A stretch of 64,000 bases of DNA, taken from positions 1 through 64,000 of the forward strand of contig NZ_ML133535.1 of NCBI RefSeq assembly GCF_003985145.1, read 5' to 3'. The DNA comes from Rhizobium anhuiense (GTDB taxonomy: Bacteria; Pseudomonadota; Alphaproteobacteria; Rhizobiales; Rhizobiaceae). Positions 8,956-17,762 of the stretch are shown here, in pieces (positions within the stretch are counted from its first letter, which is position 1; every line of letters starts with the position of its first letter). The notes below the pieces were generated by a model. It saw only the letters and a list, made by a program, of their open reading frames with translations. It was not told where the DNA came from and did no database searches. The translations under genes and the position numbers were made by a program.

Positions 8956-10578
8956 TCACTCGGCAGGCTGTGCTTGGGGCACGAAAGTGGTTGGGATCGC
9001 AGCTTCGTCACGCACGCGGCCGCGGATCGTCATGAACACGTTCCAGGCCATGACGAGACCACCCGCCAGGTAAAGCGTTCCGCCCACCGCGCGCAGCACG
9101 TAGTAGGGGAACATGGCCGCGACCGTCTCCGCGAAGGAATAGACGAGGAAGCCCTGGGAATTGTACTCGCGCCACATCAGCCCCTGCTGGATGCCGGCAA
9201 CCCAAAGCACGGCGGCGTAGATGACGATTCCGAGGGTTGCGAGCCAGAAGTGCCAGTTGACCATCCGCGGGCTGTAGAGGCGCTCGCGTCCCCATAGCTT
9301 CGGCGTCAGATAATAGATCGCGCCGAAGGTGATCATTCCCACCCAGCCGAGCGCGCCGGAATGCACATGACCGATCGTCCATTCTGTGTAATGGCTGAGC
9401 GAATTGACTGTCTTCACCGACATCATCGGACCTTCGAAGGTCGACATCCCGTAAAAGGCGATGGCAACGATCATCATGCGGATGATCGGATCGGTGCGGA
9501 TTTTGTCCCAGGCGCCCGAAAGGGTCATGAGACCGTTGATCATGCCGCCCCAGGAGGGCATCCAGAGCATCACCGAGAAAACCATGCCGAGTGTCTGGGC
9601 CCAGTCGGGCAGTGCCGTGTAATGCAGATGATGGGGCCCGGCCCAGATGTACATGAAGATCAGTGCCCAGAAGTGGATGATCGAAAGCCGGTATGAATAG
9701 ACGGGTCGGTTGGCCTGCTTCGGCACGAAGTAGTACATCATGCCCAGGAAGCCGGCGGTGAGGAAGAAGCCGACGGCGTTGTGGCCGTACCACCATTGGG
9801 TCAGCGCGTCCTGTACGCCCGAGAAGGCGGAATAGCTTTTGGAGCCGAGAAACGACGCCGGAACCGCCAGGTTGTTGACCACATGCAGCATCGCGATGGT
9901 GACGATGAAGCCGAGATAGAACCAGTTTGCCACGTAGATGTGCGGCTCTTTGCGCTTGAGGATCGTCCCAAGATACACGGCGAGATAGGCGACCCAAACG
10001 ATGGTCAGCCAGAGGTCGACGTACCATTCGGGTTCGGCATATTCGCGGGCTTGGGTGATTCCGAGGACATATCCGGTCGCAGCCATCACGATAAAAAGCT
10101 GGTAACCCCAGAATACGAACCAGGCGAGGTTCCCGCCGAAAAGACGTGCGCGGCAGGTGCGCTGCACGACATAAAACGACGTCATGATGAGGGCGTTGCC
10201 ACCGAAGGCGAAGATAACCGCCGACGTGTGAACCGGCCGCAGCCTTCCGAAATTGAGATAAGGCGCAATGTTGAGGTCGGGAAAGGCCAGTTGCAGCGCG
10301 ACGATCACGCCCACCAGGAAGCCGACCACGCCCCAGAACACCGTGGCGATCAAGCCATAACGCACCACTTCGTCGAAATAGCCGGATATGTCGACTTTGC
10401 GTTGCTGGCCTGCCGGTGAAAAGTCCACGTTCCTGACCAGCAGCAAAGCGCCGATGACGAGGCAGAGGCAAAGTATGCCCATATGGATCGCAAAGAGATG
10501 ATCATGGGCGAATGCGGCTCCTAGCAACGCTAGAAACGCCGCGACCGTGATCACCATCGTTTCCGTTGTGTAATTCAT
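8956..10578 (-). CDS. fixN: cbb3-type cytochrome c oxidase catalytic subunit I FixN (CcoN)
   Basis: Catalytic subunit of the high-affinity terminal oxidase (heme b, heme b3-CuB) used at micro- to nanomolar oxygen, as in symbiotic nitrogen fixation. The 540 residues form about twelve membrane helices with the family sequences [24 protein letters not shown] and [14 protein letters not shown], which carry the CuB and heme histidines. A perfect FixK box lies 80 bases upstream. First gene of fixNOQP, divergent from fixK-fixL. Confidence 0.98.
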   Translation of the reverse strand: MNYTTETMVITVAAFLALLGAAFAHDHLFAIHMGILCLCLVIGALLLVRNVDFSPAGQQRKVDISGYFDEVVRYGLIATVFWGVVGFLVGVIVALQLAFPDLNIAPYLNFGRLRPVHTSAVIFAFGGNALIMTSFYVVQRTCRARLFGGNLAWFVFWGYQLFIVMAATGYVLGITQAREYAEPEWYVDLWLTIVWVAYLAVYLGTILKRKEPHIYVANWFYLGFIVTIAMLHVVNNLAVPASFLGSKSYSAFSGVQDALTQWWYGHNAVGFFLTAGFLGMMYYFVPKQANRPVYSYRLSIIHFWALIFMYIWAGPHHLHYTALPDWAQTLGMVFSVMLWMPSWGGMINGLMTLSGAWDKIRTDPIIRMMIVAIAFYGMSTFEGPMMSVKTVNSLSHYTEWTIGHVHSGALGWVGMITFGAIYYLTPKLWGRERLYSPRMVNWHFWLATLGIVIYAAVLWVAGIQQGLMWREYNSQGFLVYSFAETVAAMFPYYVLRAVGGTLYLAGGLVMAWNVFMTIRGRVRDEAAIPTTFVPQAQPAE

Positions 10579-10657
10579 GATGTCGTCCCCAGTGCACAGA
10601 CGACCGCGTCGCGGCCGGCTTTCTCGGCAGGACTGTCACGAAGCTGCGAATTACTCC

Positions 10658-10671
10658 TTGATCTACATCAA
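10658..10671 (-). promoter_or_regulatory. FixK/FNR box upstream of fixNOQP
   Basis: TTGATCTACATCAA, a perfect TTGAT-N4-ATCAA match 80 bases before the fixN start, in the divergent gap with fixK. Confidence 0.92.
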
Positions 10672-10705
10672 CGAGCGGACAGTAAGACCGGCGCGGACCG
10701 CCGCA

Positions 10706-10721
10706 GTTACAAACTGTTACA
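10706..10721 (+). promoter_or_regulatory. K-box (candidate FxkR site) upstream of fixK
   Basis: GTTACA-AACT-GTTACA, an exact tandem match to the K-box GTTACA-N4-GTTACA, which from memory is the FxkR recognition element at fixK promoters in R. etli. It ends 85 bases before the preferred fixK start (10807). The gene for the matching response regulator is at 17763. Confidence 0.8.
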
Positions 10722-10806
10722 AACTTTCACCCTTTGGCACCGTCCGCTCATTCCGGTGTGACGCAGGGGCGTTCTAGTACATGTCCTGACAATGGGGGAC
10801 ACGACG

Positions 10807-11538
10807 ATGCTGATGCAGAAAAACCAAGCGTTCGAACATGCCGAAATGACGAACGAAACGATCTATGCCGGTCGATCTTTGTCCGCGCTCTTCCTCTCCT
10901 CCGCAATGGAGTCCATCTCCGCCGGGAGAGCCATCTGCTGGGAGGGCGACGAGGCGAAACATCTCTTCCAGGTCGTGGAGGGGGTTGTTCGTCTCTATCG
11001 CATCGTCGGGGAGGGCCGCCGTGTGATAACCGCGTTTTGCTTCGCCGGCGACCTGATCGGTGCATCGCTGCAACGCGATTTCCTCTTCACCGCGGAAGCC
11101 GTGACCGAATGCCGGATTCGCCGCGTATCCCGGAAAAGCTTCCACGACGAAGTCGCCCGGTCGGATGCTCTTCACACCGCATACATTTCCCTGCTCTGCC
11201 AGGAGACGGCTGCCGCACACGAACAGATGGTACTGCTCTCGAAGAAGAATGCAGAAGAGCGCCTGTGCAGTTTCATCGCGAAGCTTGTATCCCGCCGCAA
11301 TCCCCAGGCGCGGCAGAGCCTGCTGCGCGTCCCCATGAACCGGCAGGACATTGCAGACCATCTCGGTTTGACCATTGAAACCGTGTCTCGCACCCTCACC
11401 AAACTTGCATCGCGAAACGTCGTCGCTCCAGAGGGCAGGCATGATTTGCGAATCGTCAATCGCGCCCTTCTTAAGCAGTTGTCCGGCGACGCTGATGATT
11501 TTTCGGAGAAATCCTGTCATAGGGTCAGCTTGCACTGA
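10807..11538 (+). CDS. fixK: FixK-type Crp/Fnr transcriptional activator, fixL-linked copy
   Basis: Cytoplasmic activator that binds TTGAT-N4-ATCAA boxes. 243 residues from the ATG at 10807: an effector domain with the FixK-like stretch EGDEAKHLFQVVEG, a dimerisation helix, and the Crp-type helix-turn-helix DIADHLGLTIETVSRTLTKL with the E-x2-SR recognition motif. It lacks the N-terminal cysteine cluster of FNR/FnrN, so it is regulated by its transcription rather than by direct oxygen sensing. The frame opens at 10792, but GGGGGA seven bases before 10807 favours that start. A perfect K-box is upstream and fixL follows after 27 bases. Confidence 0.92.
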   Translation: MLMQKNQAFEHAEMTNETIYAGRSLSALFLSSAMESISAGRAICWEGDEAKHLFQVVEGVVRLYRIVGEGRRVITAFCFAGDLIGASLQRDFLFTAEAVTECRIRRVSRKSFHDEVARSDALHTAYISLLCQETAAAHEQMVLLSKKNAEERLCSFIAKLVSRRNPQARQSLLRVPMNRQDIADHLGLTIETVSRTLTKLASRNVVAPEGRHDLRIVNRALLKQLSGDADDFSEKSCHRVSLH

Positions 11539-11565
11539 CGTAACGAAGCCGCAGGATCGACGTTC

Positions 11566-13491
11566 ATGCCTCACCGCCTCATATCACCGCGAACCGTATC
11601 GTCCCAGGAACTGGATGCCATGGTGCACGTGCTGGACGGAGCCGACATCCTGATCCATCGTTTTGAGGGAACTGTCACGCATTGGTCCATTGGCTGCGAG
11701 AACATGTATGGCTGGGCAAGAGAGGAAGCGGTCGGGGAGGAGGTGCACGAATTGCTGGCGACGCAGTTCCCCGAACCGGTGGAAAACATCCGCAACCAAC
11801 TGAAGTCGCGCGGCTTCTGGCAGGGTGAAATCATTCATCGTCACAAGAGCGGGCACGAGATTCATGTTGCCTCTCGTTGCGTGCTGGTCAATTTGCCGGA
11901 TGGCGATCTTGCCGTCATCCAGACAAACAGCGACGTCAGCGCGTTGAAGCGAGCGCAAGAGGTAGTCAAATCCCGCGAAGCGCATCTGAGCTCGATCCTG
12001 GACACCGTGCCGGATGCCATGGTGGTGATCGATGACAAGGGAATGGTGCTTTCGTTCAGCAAGGCTGCCGAGAAGCTGTTTGGAATGTCTTCCGATCAAA
12101 TTTGCGGCCGCAACGTCAGCAACCTGATGCCGAACCCCTATCGCGATGCCCACGACGGCTACATCGACCACTATATCGATACGGGCGAGAAACGTATCAT
12201 CGGCTACGGGCGTGTCGTCACCGGTCAGCGGGCCGACGGTTCGCAATTTCCGATGGAACTCCACGTCGGCGAAGCGACGGCAAACGGAGAGCGGATATTC
12301 ACCGGTTTTATCCGCGATCTCACCAGCCGTTACAAAATCGAGGAAGATCTTCGCCAGTCACAGAAGATGGAAGCTGTCGGGCAGTTGACCGGAGGCATCG
12401 CGCACGACTTCAACAACCTCCTCACCGTCATCAGCGGCAATCTCGAAATGATCGAGGACAAACTGCCGCCCGGCAACCTTCGTGAAATCCTGGGAGAGGC
12501 TCAGGCCGCGGCGGAGGACGGAGCTGTTCTCACGGCTCAACTGCTCGCTTTCGGTCGCCGACAGCCGTTGAATCCGAAGCACGCCGATCTTGGTCAAGTT
12601 GTGAGCGGCTTCTCGGATCTGCTCCGTCGAACGCTCGGCGAAAATATCAGGTTGTCGACCGTCATCGATGGATCTGGCCTGAACGTCCTTGTGGACAGCT
12701 CGCAGCTCCAGAATGCCATTCTGAACATCGCTTTGAACGCAAGGGACGCCATGCCCAGGGGCGGCAGTCTGACGACGACGATCTCGCGCGTCTATCTCGA
12801 TGCCGACTATGCGAAAATGTATCCGGAGCTACGCAGCGGCAATTTCGTGCTGGTCACGATGACGGATACCGGTTCCGGCATGACGGAGGAGGTCAGGAAG
12901 CATGCGATTGAGCCATTTTTCACGACAAAGGAAGTCGGCTCGGGCACAGGTCTCGGACTGAGCATGGTCTACGGCTTCGTCAAGCAATCGGGTGGGCATC
13001 TGCAGATTTACAGTGAGGTGGGGCGCGGCACGACAGTCCGGATATATCTCCCCGCAACCAATGGCGGGAAGCCTCAAGAGGCGGCACCGGACCATGGCGC
13101 GGGTGAGAGCCAACTGCCGCAAGGGGACGAAGTCGTGCTCGTCGTCGAAGATGACGCCCGTGTTCGCCGCGTAGCCGTCGCCAGGCTCGCCTCGATGGGC
13201 TATACGGTGCGCGAAGCCGAAAACGGTCACCGCGCGCTCGATCTCCTCAAGGAAAACACTGACGTCGCGCTGCTTTTTACCGACATCGTGATGCCGGGCG
13301 GGATGACGGGTGACGAGCTCGCAAGAGAGGTGCGTATTTTACGGCCGGACATTGCCGTGCTCTTCACGTCGGGATATTCCGAACCGGGTCTCGCGGGCAA
13401 TGATACGGTTCCGGGCGCCCGGTGGCTGCGCAAACCCTATACCGCCAAGGAGCTGGCGTTGAGGATTCGCGAACTTCTCGACGCAAGGTGA
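11566..13491 (+). CDS. fixL: hybrid oxygen-sensor histidine kinase FixL (hFixL)
   Basis: Heme-based oxygen sensor at the top of the microaerobic cascade. The 641 residues comprise an N-terminal PAS domain (about 20-125), a second heme-binding PAS (about 140-255) with proximal heme ligand His196 (HDGYI) and, exactly 20 residues on, Arg216 matching the distal FixL arginine, then HisKA with His280 (GGIAHDFNNLL), an HATPase (N box NIALNARDAM, G box GTGLGLSM) and a C-terminal receiver with Asp573. There are no membrane helices, unlike S. meliloti FixL. The residue matching Arg206 of B. japonicum FixL is His202. Probably co-transcribed with fixK. Confidence 0.94.
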   Translation: MPHRLISPRTVSSQELDAMVHVLDGADILIHRFEGTVTHWSIGCENMYGWAREEAVGEEVHELLATQFPEPVENIRNQLKSRGFWQGEIIHRHKSGHEIHVASRCVLVNLPDGDLAVIQTNSDVSALKRAQEVVKSREAHLSSILDTVPDAMVVIDDKGMVLSFSKAAEKLFGMSSDQICGRNVSNLMPNPYRDAHDGYIDHYIDTGEKRIIGYGRVVTGQRADGSQFPMELHVGEATANGERIFTGFIRDLTSRYKIEEDLRQSQKMEAVGQLTGGIAHDFNNLLTVISGNLEMIEDKLPPGNLREILGEAQAAAEDGAVLTAQLLAFGRRQPLNPKHADLGQVVSGFSDLLRRTLGENIRLSTVIDGSGLNVLVDSSQLQNAILNIALNARDAMPRGGSLTTTISRVYLDADYAKMYPELRSGNFVLVTMTDTGSGMTEEVRKHAIEPFFTTKEVGSGTGLGLSMVYGFVKQSGGHLQIYSEVGRGTTVRIYLPATNGGKPQEAAPDHGAGESQLPQGDEVVLVVEDDARVRRVAVARLASMGYTVREAENGHRALDLLKENTDVALLFTDIVMPGGMTGDELAREVRILRPDIAVLFTSGYSEPGLAGNDTVPGARWLRKPYTAKELALRIRELLDAR

Positions 13492-13561
13492 CATCTGTCG
13501 GCGGTGCAGCTCACCCGCTCTTGCGCCTTCGCCCGCGCGGTGCGTGTGGTTTCTCCCGCGT

Positions 13562-13575
13562 TTGACCCGCATCAA
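13562..13575 (+). promoter_or_regulatory. FixK/FNR box upstream of pseudoazurin
   Basis: TTGACCCGCATCAA, 9 of 10 matches to the consensus, 74 bases before the preferred start of the pseudoazurin gene. Confidence 0.75.
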
Positions 13576-13649
13576 AGAACCGGCGTCCTGCATGTCTTAA
13601 AAAACGTCCGCGAGGCCGAACCGGACCTCGGAGAACAGGAGATATGCAA

Positions 13650-14108
13650 ATGCGTTTGAAATTCGGTCTGATCGCTGCAACGGCAGCCTTGATCGCTTCG
13701 GCTGCACCGTTGATGGCTGCTGACCACCAGGTTCAGATGCTGAACAAGGGCGCGGACGGCGCGATGGTGTTTGAGCCCGGCTTCCTGAAGATCGCTCCGG
13801 GCGATACTGTCACGTTCATTCCCACGGACAAGAGCCACAACGTCGAGACGTTCAAGGGTCTCATTCCCGATGGCGTTCCCGAGTTCAAATCCAGGCCGAG
13901 CGAGCAGTATCAGGCGAAGTTCGATATTCCGGGCGCATATGTCCTGAAGTGCACGCCGCATGTGGGCATGGGCATGGTTGCATTGATCCAGGTCGGCGAC
14001 AACCCGGCCAACCTTGACGCGATCAAGATCGCCAAGGTGCCGAACATGGCGCGCAAGAGGCTGGATGCCGACCTCGCGCAGATCACCCCGGCTCAGATCA
14101 CCCAGTGA
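13650..14108 (+). CDS. pseudoazurin (periplasmic blue copper protein)
   Basis: Small periplasmic electron carrier. 152 residues from ATG 13650 with a signal peptide cut near LMA/ADHQ (about residue 24). The four type-1 copper ligands are His63, Cys101, His104 and Met109, whose spacing matches mature pseudoazurin (40/78/81/86) exactly. An in-frame ATG at 13644 lies too close to the AGGAG site, which fits 13650 better. A FixK box is upstream. Pseudoazurin usually donates to copper nitrite reductase, but none is in this window; donation to the cbb3 oxidase is a plausible alternative (inference). Confidence 0.93.
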   Translation: MRLKFGLIAATAALIASAAPLMAADHQVQMLNKGADGAMVFEPGFLKIAPGDTVTFIPTDKSHNVETFKGLIPDGVPEFKSRPSEQYQAKFDIPGAYVLKCTPHVGMGMVALIQVGDNPANLDAIKIAKVPNMARKRLDADLAQITPAQITQ

Positions 14109-14118
14109 TTGACCGACA

Positions 14119-14154
14119 GGTGCGGGACGGCACGCTTGCGCGCCGTCCCGCACC
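14119..14154 (+). terminator. terminator-like hairpin after pseudoazurin
   Basis: A perfect 13-base-pair GC-rich stem (14119-14131 with 14142-14154) starting 11 bases after the stop codon. There is no clear T-run after it, so termination efficiency is uncertain. Confidence 0.55.
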
Positions 14155-14218
14155 GTCCCGTTCAGCGCGTGCTGCTTCGCGATTATCGGCACGGCAGCTC
14201 GCGGCAGCGTCGCATTGC

Positions 14219-14710
14219 TCAGGCCGCCTCCGTTTGCGCAGCTGCATCGGGACGCGACGGCGGTTCGTCCTTCATTGCCCGTTGAAGCAACCTGATGATC
14301 TCCCGCTCCGACTTGATATGCCGGCGCATCGAACAGCAGAACGAACGCAGCTGATATCCTACGGCTTCCCAGGAGAGCCGGCAGCGCCCCTCGCTCAGGG
14401 TTTCCAGCGTGAAGACGAGGTGCTGAGCCGCATCATGATCGAATAGGCGACCGGCTTGCCGGTGTTCCCTCGCATCGGACAGCTCCTCGACCTCCATGAT
14501 CAGTCCGAGCGCCGACGAGACCAAATGCTCTTCGAGCTGGTGCGTCGTCAGCAACAGCGGGATCAGACCGCGTGAAAGACGGCGGCAGAGGCCTTCATCG
14601 ATATGGCAAGGCAGAAAGTCGGCAATTGCCTGCAGCACGTCGCACCACGACATAAGCTGCTCATAGCAGCTCTCGAGTTCTCCGAAACTGTCCGGGATTG
14701 GGTTCTTCAT
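14219..14710 (-). CDS. hemerythrin-like (HHE) domain protein
   Basis: 163 residues, predicted all-helical, with spaced histidines and acidic residues (TTHQLEEHLVSS, FDHDAAQHL, MRRHIKSERE) in the pattern of HHE di-iron four-helix bundles, which bind oxygen or NO or buffer iron. The open frame runs to 14962, but AGAGG just upstream and the family boundary support the ATG at 14710. It begins 67 bases after hemN ends on the same strand, so it is probably co-transcribed with hemN under the same FixK-type box. The exact ligand set cannot be confirmed by eye. Confidence 0.7.
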   Translation of the reverse strand: MKNPIPDSFGELESCYEQLMSWCDVLQAIADFLPCHIDEGLCRRLSRGLIPLLLTTHQLEEHLVSSALGLIMEVEELSDAREHRQAGRLFDHDAAQHLVFTLETLSEGRCRLSWEAVGYQLRSFCCSMRRHIKSEREIIRLLQRAMKDEPPSRPDAAAQTEAA

Positions 14711-14777
14711 CCTATTACCTCTGCAGCAACAAGCTGGCGGGCCATGGCAGCGCGCCGAGCAAGGGCTGGTTTCTCGC

Positions 14778-16130
14778 TCAAGCGGCCTTGCTGTGCGTGC
14801 GCCCATGCGAACTGAAATAGGCGTCGAATGCCGCGGCAACGGCGCGGACCATGAACCGTGCGTCTTGAGACACGACAATCCGATCTCCGCAAATCGCCGC
14901 GACGCCATCGGCGACAAGCTCACTGAGCCGATCGTTTCGGTCGATGAGGAATTCGATGTCAAAACCCGACTCTTTGCTCAATCCTGCGAGATCGACTTCG
15001 AAATCACACATAAGCCGTTCGATTATTTTGGCCCGGAGCTTATCTTCCTCGGTGAGAAGATATCCCTTGGCTGTCGGCAGGATGCCGGAAGCAACCCGCT
15101 CCTGATATAGCCCCAATGGCACATGGTTCTGGACATAGCCGATCGGCAGCCGCCCGATCGCCGAAGCACCGAGGCCGATCAGCGTATCGCAGTCATCCGT
15201 CGTGTAACCTTGGAAATTCCTTCTCATCGTGCCGTTGCGCGCAGCGATCGCGAGTTGATCGTCCGGCAGCGCAAAATGATCGAGCCCGATGCGCGCATAT
15301 CCGGCCTTCGCAAGCTCTTCCGCGATGGCTTCGGCCTGCTCGTTTCGCTGTTTTGCATCCGGAAGCGACGCTTCATCTATGAGGCGCTGGTGCTTCTTGA
15401 AGGTCGGTATGTGCGCATAACCGAAAACGGCGAAACGCTCCGGACGCAGCTGCGCGGCCAGTCTGACGGTGTCGATGCAGGATTGCACGGTCTGGTTCGG
15501 AAGGCCGTAGATCAAATCGAAGTTGATACTGGAGATGCCCACGGAGCGTAGCCCGCTGACCGCAATCTCCGTCTGTTCGAAGGATTGTGTTCGGTTGATC
15601 GCGGCTTGCACGATCGGGTCGAAGCTCTGAACGCCGAGGCTTGCGCGATCGACACCGCTTTCACCGAGCGCCTCGATCATTGGAGCAGCCAATGTGCGTG
15701 GATCGATTTCAACCGCGATGCTCGCATCTGCCTCAAACCGGAAGGCGCTCCGCAGCTTGGCCATGATTGCGGCAAACTCCTGCGGCTTCATAATCGTGGG
15801 GGTGCCGCCACCGAAATGAACGTTCTTGACGGGGACGTCGTTTCCGGCCGCGAAGGATACAAGCTCGATCTCCTGGCTCATGACATCCAGGTATTCGCGA
15901 ACCGGACCATCCTGCCGGGTGATGCTCGTGTGACAACCGCAGTACCAGCACATCGAGCGGCAGAATGGGACGTGGAGATAGACGGAGACGGGTCCGGCTT
16001 TTGCGATGTTGGCGAGTCCCCTCGCATATTCATCCGGCCCCACCGTGGCTGAAAAGGCTGGCGCCGTTGGATAGCTCGTGTAGCGCGGGAACCGCGCGTC
16101 GCCATACTTGGCGACCAGACAGTCGGACAT
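14778..16130 (-). CDS. hemN: oxygen-independent coproporphyrinogen III oxidase HemN
   Basis: Radical SAM enzyme that converts coproporphyrinogen III to protoporphyrinogen IX without oxygen, keeping heme synthesis running under hypoxia. 450 residues from ATG 16130; the radical SAM motif C-x3-C-x2-C is Cys57, Cys61, Cys64 (CRSMCWYC), followed by the family residues HFGGGTPT and YGLPNQT. A TTG at 16148 would add six residues, but AAAGGA supports 16130. A degenerate FixK box is 57 bases upstream; the hemerythrin-like gene follows. Confidence 0.95.
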   Translation of the reverse strand: MSDCLVAKYGDARFPRYTSYPTAPAFSATVGPDEYARGLANIAKAGPVSVYLHVPFCRSMCWYCGCHTSITRQDGPVREYLDVMSQEIELVSFAAGNDVPVKNVHFGGGTPTIMKPQEFAAIMAKLRSAFRFEADASIAVEIDPRTLAAPMIEALGESGVDRASLGVQSFDPIVQAAINRTQSFEQTEIAVSGLRSVGISSINFDLIYGLPNQTVQSCIDTVRLAAQLRPERFAVFGYAHIPTFKKHQRLIDEASLPDAKQRNEQAEAIAEELAKAGYARIGLDHFALPDDQLAIAARNGTMRRNFQGYTTDDCDTLIGLGASAIGRLPIGYVQNHVPLGLYQERVASGILPTAKGYLLTEEDKLRAKIIERLMCDFEVDLAGLSKESGFDIEFLIDRNDRLSELVADGVAAICGDRIVVSQDARFMVRAVAAAFDAYFSSHGRTHSKAA

Positions 16131-16186
16131 TGTCGCATCCTTTGACAAAACAGAATGGTTTATGACGTCAAAGCGCGCGATCTTCC

Positions 16187-16200
16187 TTGTTCTAGGTCAA
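16187..16200 (-). promoter_or_regulatory. degenerate FixK/FNR box upstream of hemN
   Basis: TTGTTCTAGGTCAA on the plus strand, 8 of 10 matches, 57 bases from the hemN start. Weaker than its neighbours, but position and context support it. Confidence 0.5.
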
Positions 16201-16347
16201 TGTTGGCGTCCACTGGTGAAATCGTCGTCCATCTCAGCTCGACGTCAAAGTCGGCCCGCTGATCCAGCCGCTCGCGGGCGAAGCGTTCCGACACACGCCG
16301 TCATGCCCCCAAGTTCCATGAGTTGCCGCACGGCAAATGATGTGGAG

Positions 16348-16361
16348 TTGACCGAGGTCAA
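16348..16361 (+). promoter_or_regulatory. FixK-type box upstream of the DUF1488-like gene
   Basis: TTGACCGAGGTCAA, with symmetric half-sites TTGAC/GTCAA (8 of 10 to consensus). The same half-sites occur upstream of the USP gene at 39733. It is 109 bases before the GTG at 16471. Confidence 0.55.
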
Positions 16362-16470
16362 AGTGTCTTTGTGCTGATCTCGTACCTTGAGAGGGAGCAC
16401 CACTGGCCGGCAGCAGTTCATGCAACGCAGGCTCCTGCTCAACGGAGATGCCGGCTCAAAGGAGATGAAA

Positions 16471-16821
16471 GTGCCGCACGATGTCGTCACAGCAAGCCTG
16501 AATGCACGAGATAAGTCTGGGCGCATCGATGTGCGTTTCGGCGCAGACATGAAAACCGTCATTGTCTCCAGGCGCGCGCTGCTCTCCGTAGCCTCGCCAC
16601 CTCGCGCAACCGAAGTCCGTTTCCTTCAATATGTCGACGCGTTCTGCGAAATCGCGGCGAGCGGCCTCGGTTCAAAGGAGGCCGGCGGTGACGTGGTCAT
16701 GATCACTGCAAATGATGTCCGCAGATGGCGTCGCGCGTGGCAATCGTCCGAAATGGCGGGGATACGAACCGCACATCGCTCGATGCCGCCGGACGCAGCG
16801 TCGTCAAAGCGCGTCGCATAA
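16471..16821 (+). CDS. small DUF1488-like protein of unknown function
   Basis: 116 residues from the GTG at 16471, which has GGAG six bases before it; the frame is open from 16387, so an upstream ATG cannot be excluded. The core (VIVSRRALLSVA, then FCEIAA and ITANDVRRW) has the pattern of the short DUF1488 proteins of rhizobia. It is clearly related to the protein at 39813-40118, which has VVIDRGALQEVA, FSRIAS and IGADDLLAW in the same order and spacing. It lies between hemN and the second fixK and has its own FixK-type box. Function unknown; the family name is tentative. Confidence 0.6.
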   Translation: MPHDVVTASLNARDKSGRIDVRFGADMKTVIVSRRALLSVASPPRATEVRFLQYVDAFCEIAASGLGSKEAGGDVVMITANDVRRWRRAWQSSEMAGIRTAHRSMPPDAASSKRVA

Positions 16822-16882
16822 ATTTGCGCCGCGCCGCTCGGCATTCCGGAAGTTTCATTCCGGCACTTTCGTCATTTCAGGA

Positions 16883-17635
16883 TCATTGGCGTTGCCTTCC
16901 AGCGTAGGCGAGCAAGCCGCGTTCGTCGCCATCATATTCGTCATCGTCGCCGGAGAGTTGCACCAGCATTCCATATTTCACGATGCGAACGCAATGACGG
17001 CCGGCCGATACCAGGATCCCCTTGTTCGCCAGCTTCGTCATCATTCGCGATACGGTTTCGATCGTCAGGCCGAGATAGTCGGCAATGTCGAGCCGGGTCA
17101 TCGGCAGCTCGACAATGGCATTGGACCGGCTATGGCCCGGGTCACGATGAAGCTGCTTCAGCAGGAAGCTGCAGACCCGCTCCTCGGCGTTCTTGCAGGA
17201 CAGCAGCACCATCTGGTTCTGGGCGGCGGCCATCTCGTCGCGAAGGCGGGCAAAGACCTCTGGCCGCAGCGCCGGCGAGTTGCCGACTTCGGCCTCGAAA
17301 GCCTTGCGCGAGAGGCGGCGGACCCTGGTGTCGGTGATGGCTTCGGCGCTGTAGAGATAGTGGTTCTTCAAAGACACGCCGACGATGTCGCCAGCTTGCA
17401 GAAAGCCGGTGATGACCCGGCGGCCATCGGAGATGATCCTGAAGATGCGCAGGTTTCCTTCCACCACTTCGAAGAGGTGTTTGGCGGCGTCGCCCTCGAA
17501 GAACAGCGATTCCCCGGCTGCCAGACGTTCGACCGGCTGCTTGTTGAAAAGCGCCTGCAGGCAGCTCTGTTCGGAGCCGAGAAGCACCGCATTGGCGATT
17601 TCCAGCGCGTGATGAAAATTGGTTGTCTGCAGCAT
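16883..17635 (-). CDS. fixK: second FixK-type Crp/Fnr transcriptional activator
   Basis: 250 residues closely similar to the FixK at 10807: EGDAAKHLFEVVEG in the effector domain and DIADYLGLTIETVSRMMTKL in the helix-turn-helix, with the same E-x2-SR motif and therefore probably the same target box. It has no N-terminal cysteine cluster, so it is FixK rather than FnrN. The C-terminus carries an acidic extension (GDDDEYDGDE). Upstream, in the divergent gap with the response regulator, lies a near-perfect K-box, so FxkR probably activates it too. Two FixK copies, as in R. etli, give redundancy or promoter preference. Confidence 0.9.
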   Translation of the reverse strand: MLQTTNFHHALEIANAVLLGSEQSCLQALFNKQPVERLAAGESLFFEGDAAKHLFEVVEGNLRIFRIISDGRRVITGFLQAGDIVGVSLKNHYLYSAEAITDTRVRRLSRKAFEAEVGNSPALRPEVFARLRDEMAAAQNQMVLLSCKNAEERVCSFLLKQLHRDPGHSRSNAIVELPMTRLDIADYLGLTIETVSRMMTKLANKGILVSAGRHCVRIVKYGMLVQLSGDDDEYDGDERGLLAYAGRQRQ

Positions 17636-17722
17636 GACCGTTCCCTCTGTGCTGTCGATGAGGACAACTAACCCGACGCTGGTGACACGCTGATGCCACG
17701 CGTGTTAAAGACGGTGCCATTG

Positions 17723-17738
17723 GGTAACAGTCTGTAAC
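17723..17738 (-). promoter_or_regulatory. K-box (candidate FxkR site) upstream of the second fixK
   Basis: On the minus strand GTTACA-GACT-GTTACC, 11 of 12 matches to GTTACA-N4-GTTACA, oriented towards the fixK at 16883-17635 and 88 bases before its start. It is also 25 bases from the divergent fxkR start, so autoregulation is possible. Confidence 0.75.
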
Positions 17739-17762
17739 AAGCAGCGGCTTGACGGATGGGCG

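Larger units (their letters stand above)
16131..16470. other. regulatory gap between hemN and the DUF1488-like gene
   Basis: About 340 bases with no convincing gene if the downstream frame starts at 16471. It holds two FixK-type boxes, one oriented to each flanking gene (16187-16200 and 16348-16361). Confidence 0.6.

Noticed and set aside
9008-10471. A 487-codon alternate minus-strand frame inside fixN
   Set aside because: Overlaps FixN in another frame; its Arg/His-rich composition is typical of a shifted frame.
16883-17635. Calling this gene fnrN
   Set aside because: FnrN needs an N-terminal cysteine cluster for the Fe-S centre; none is present, and the K-box upstream fits FixK.
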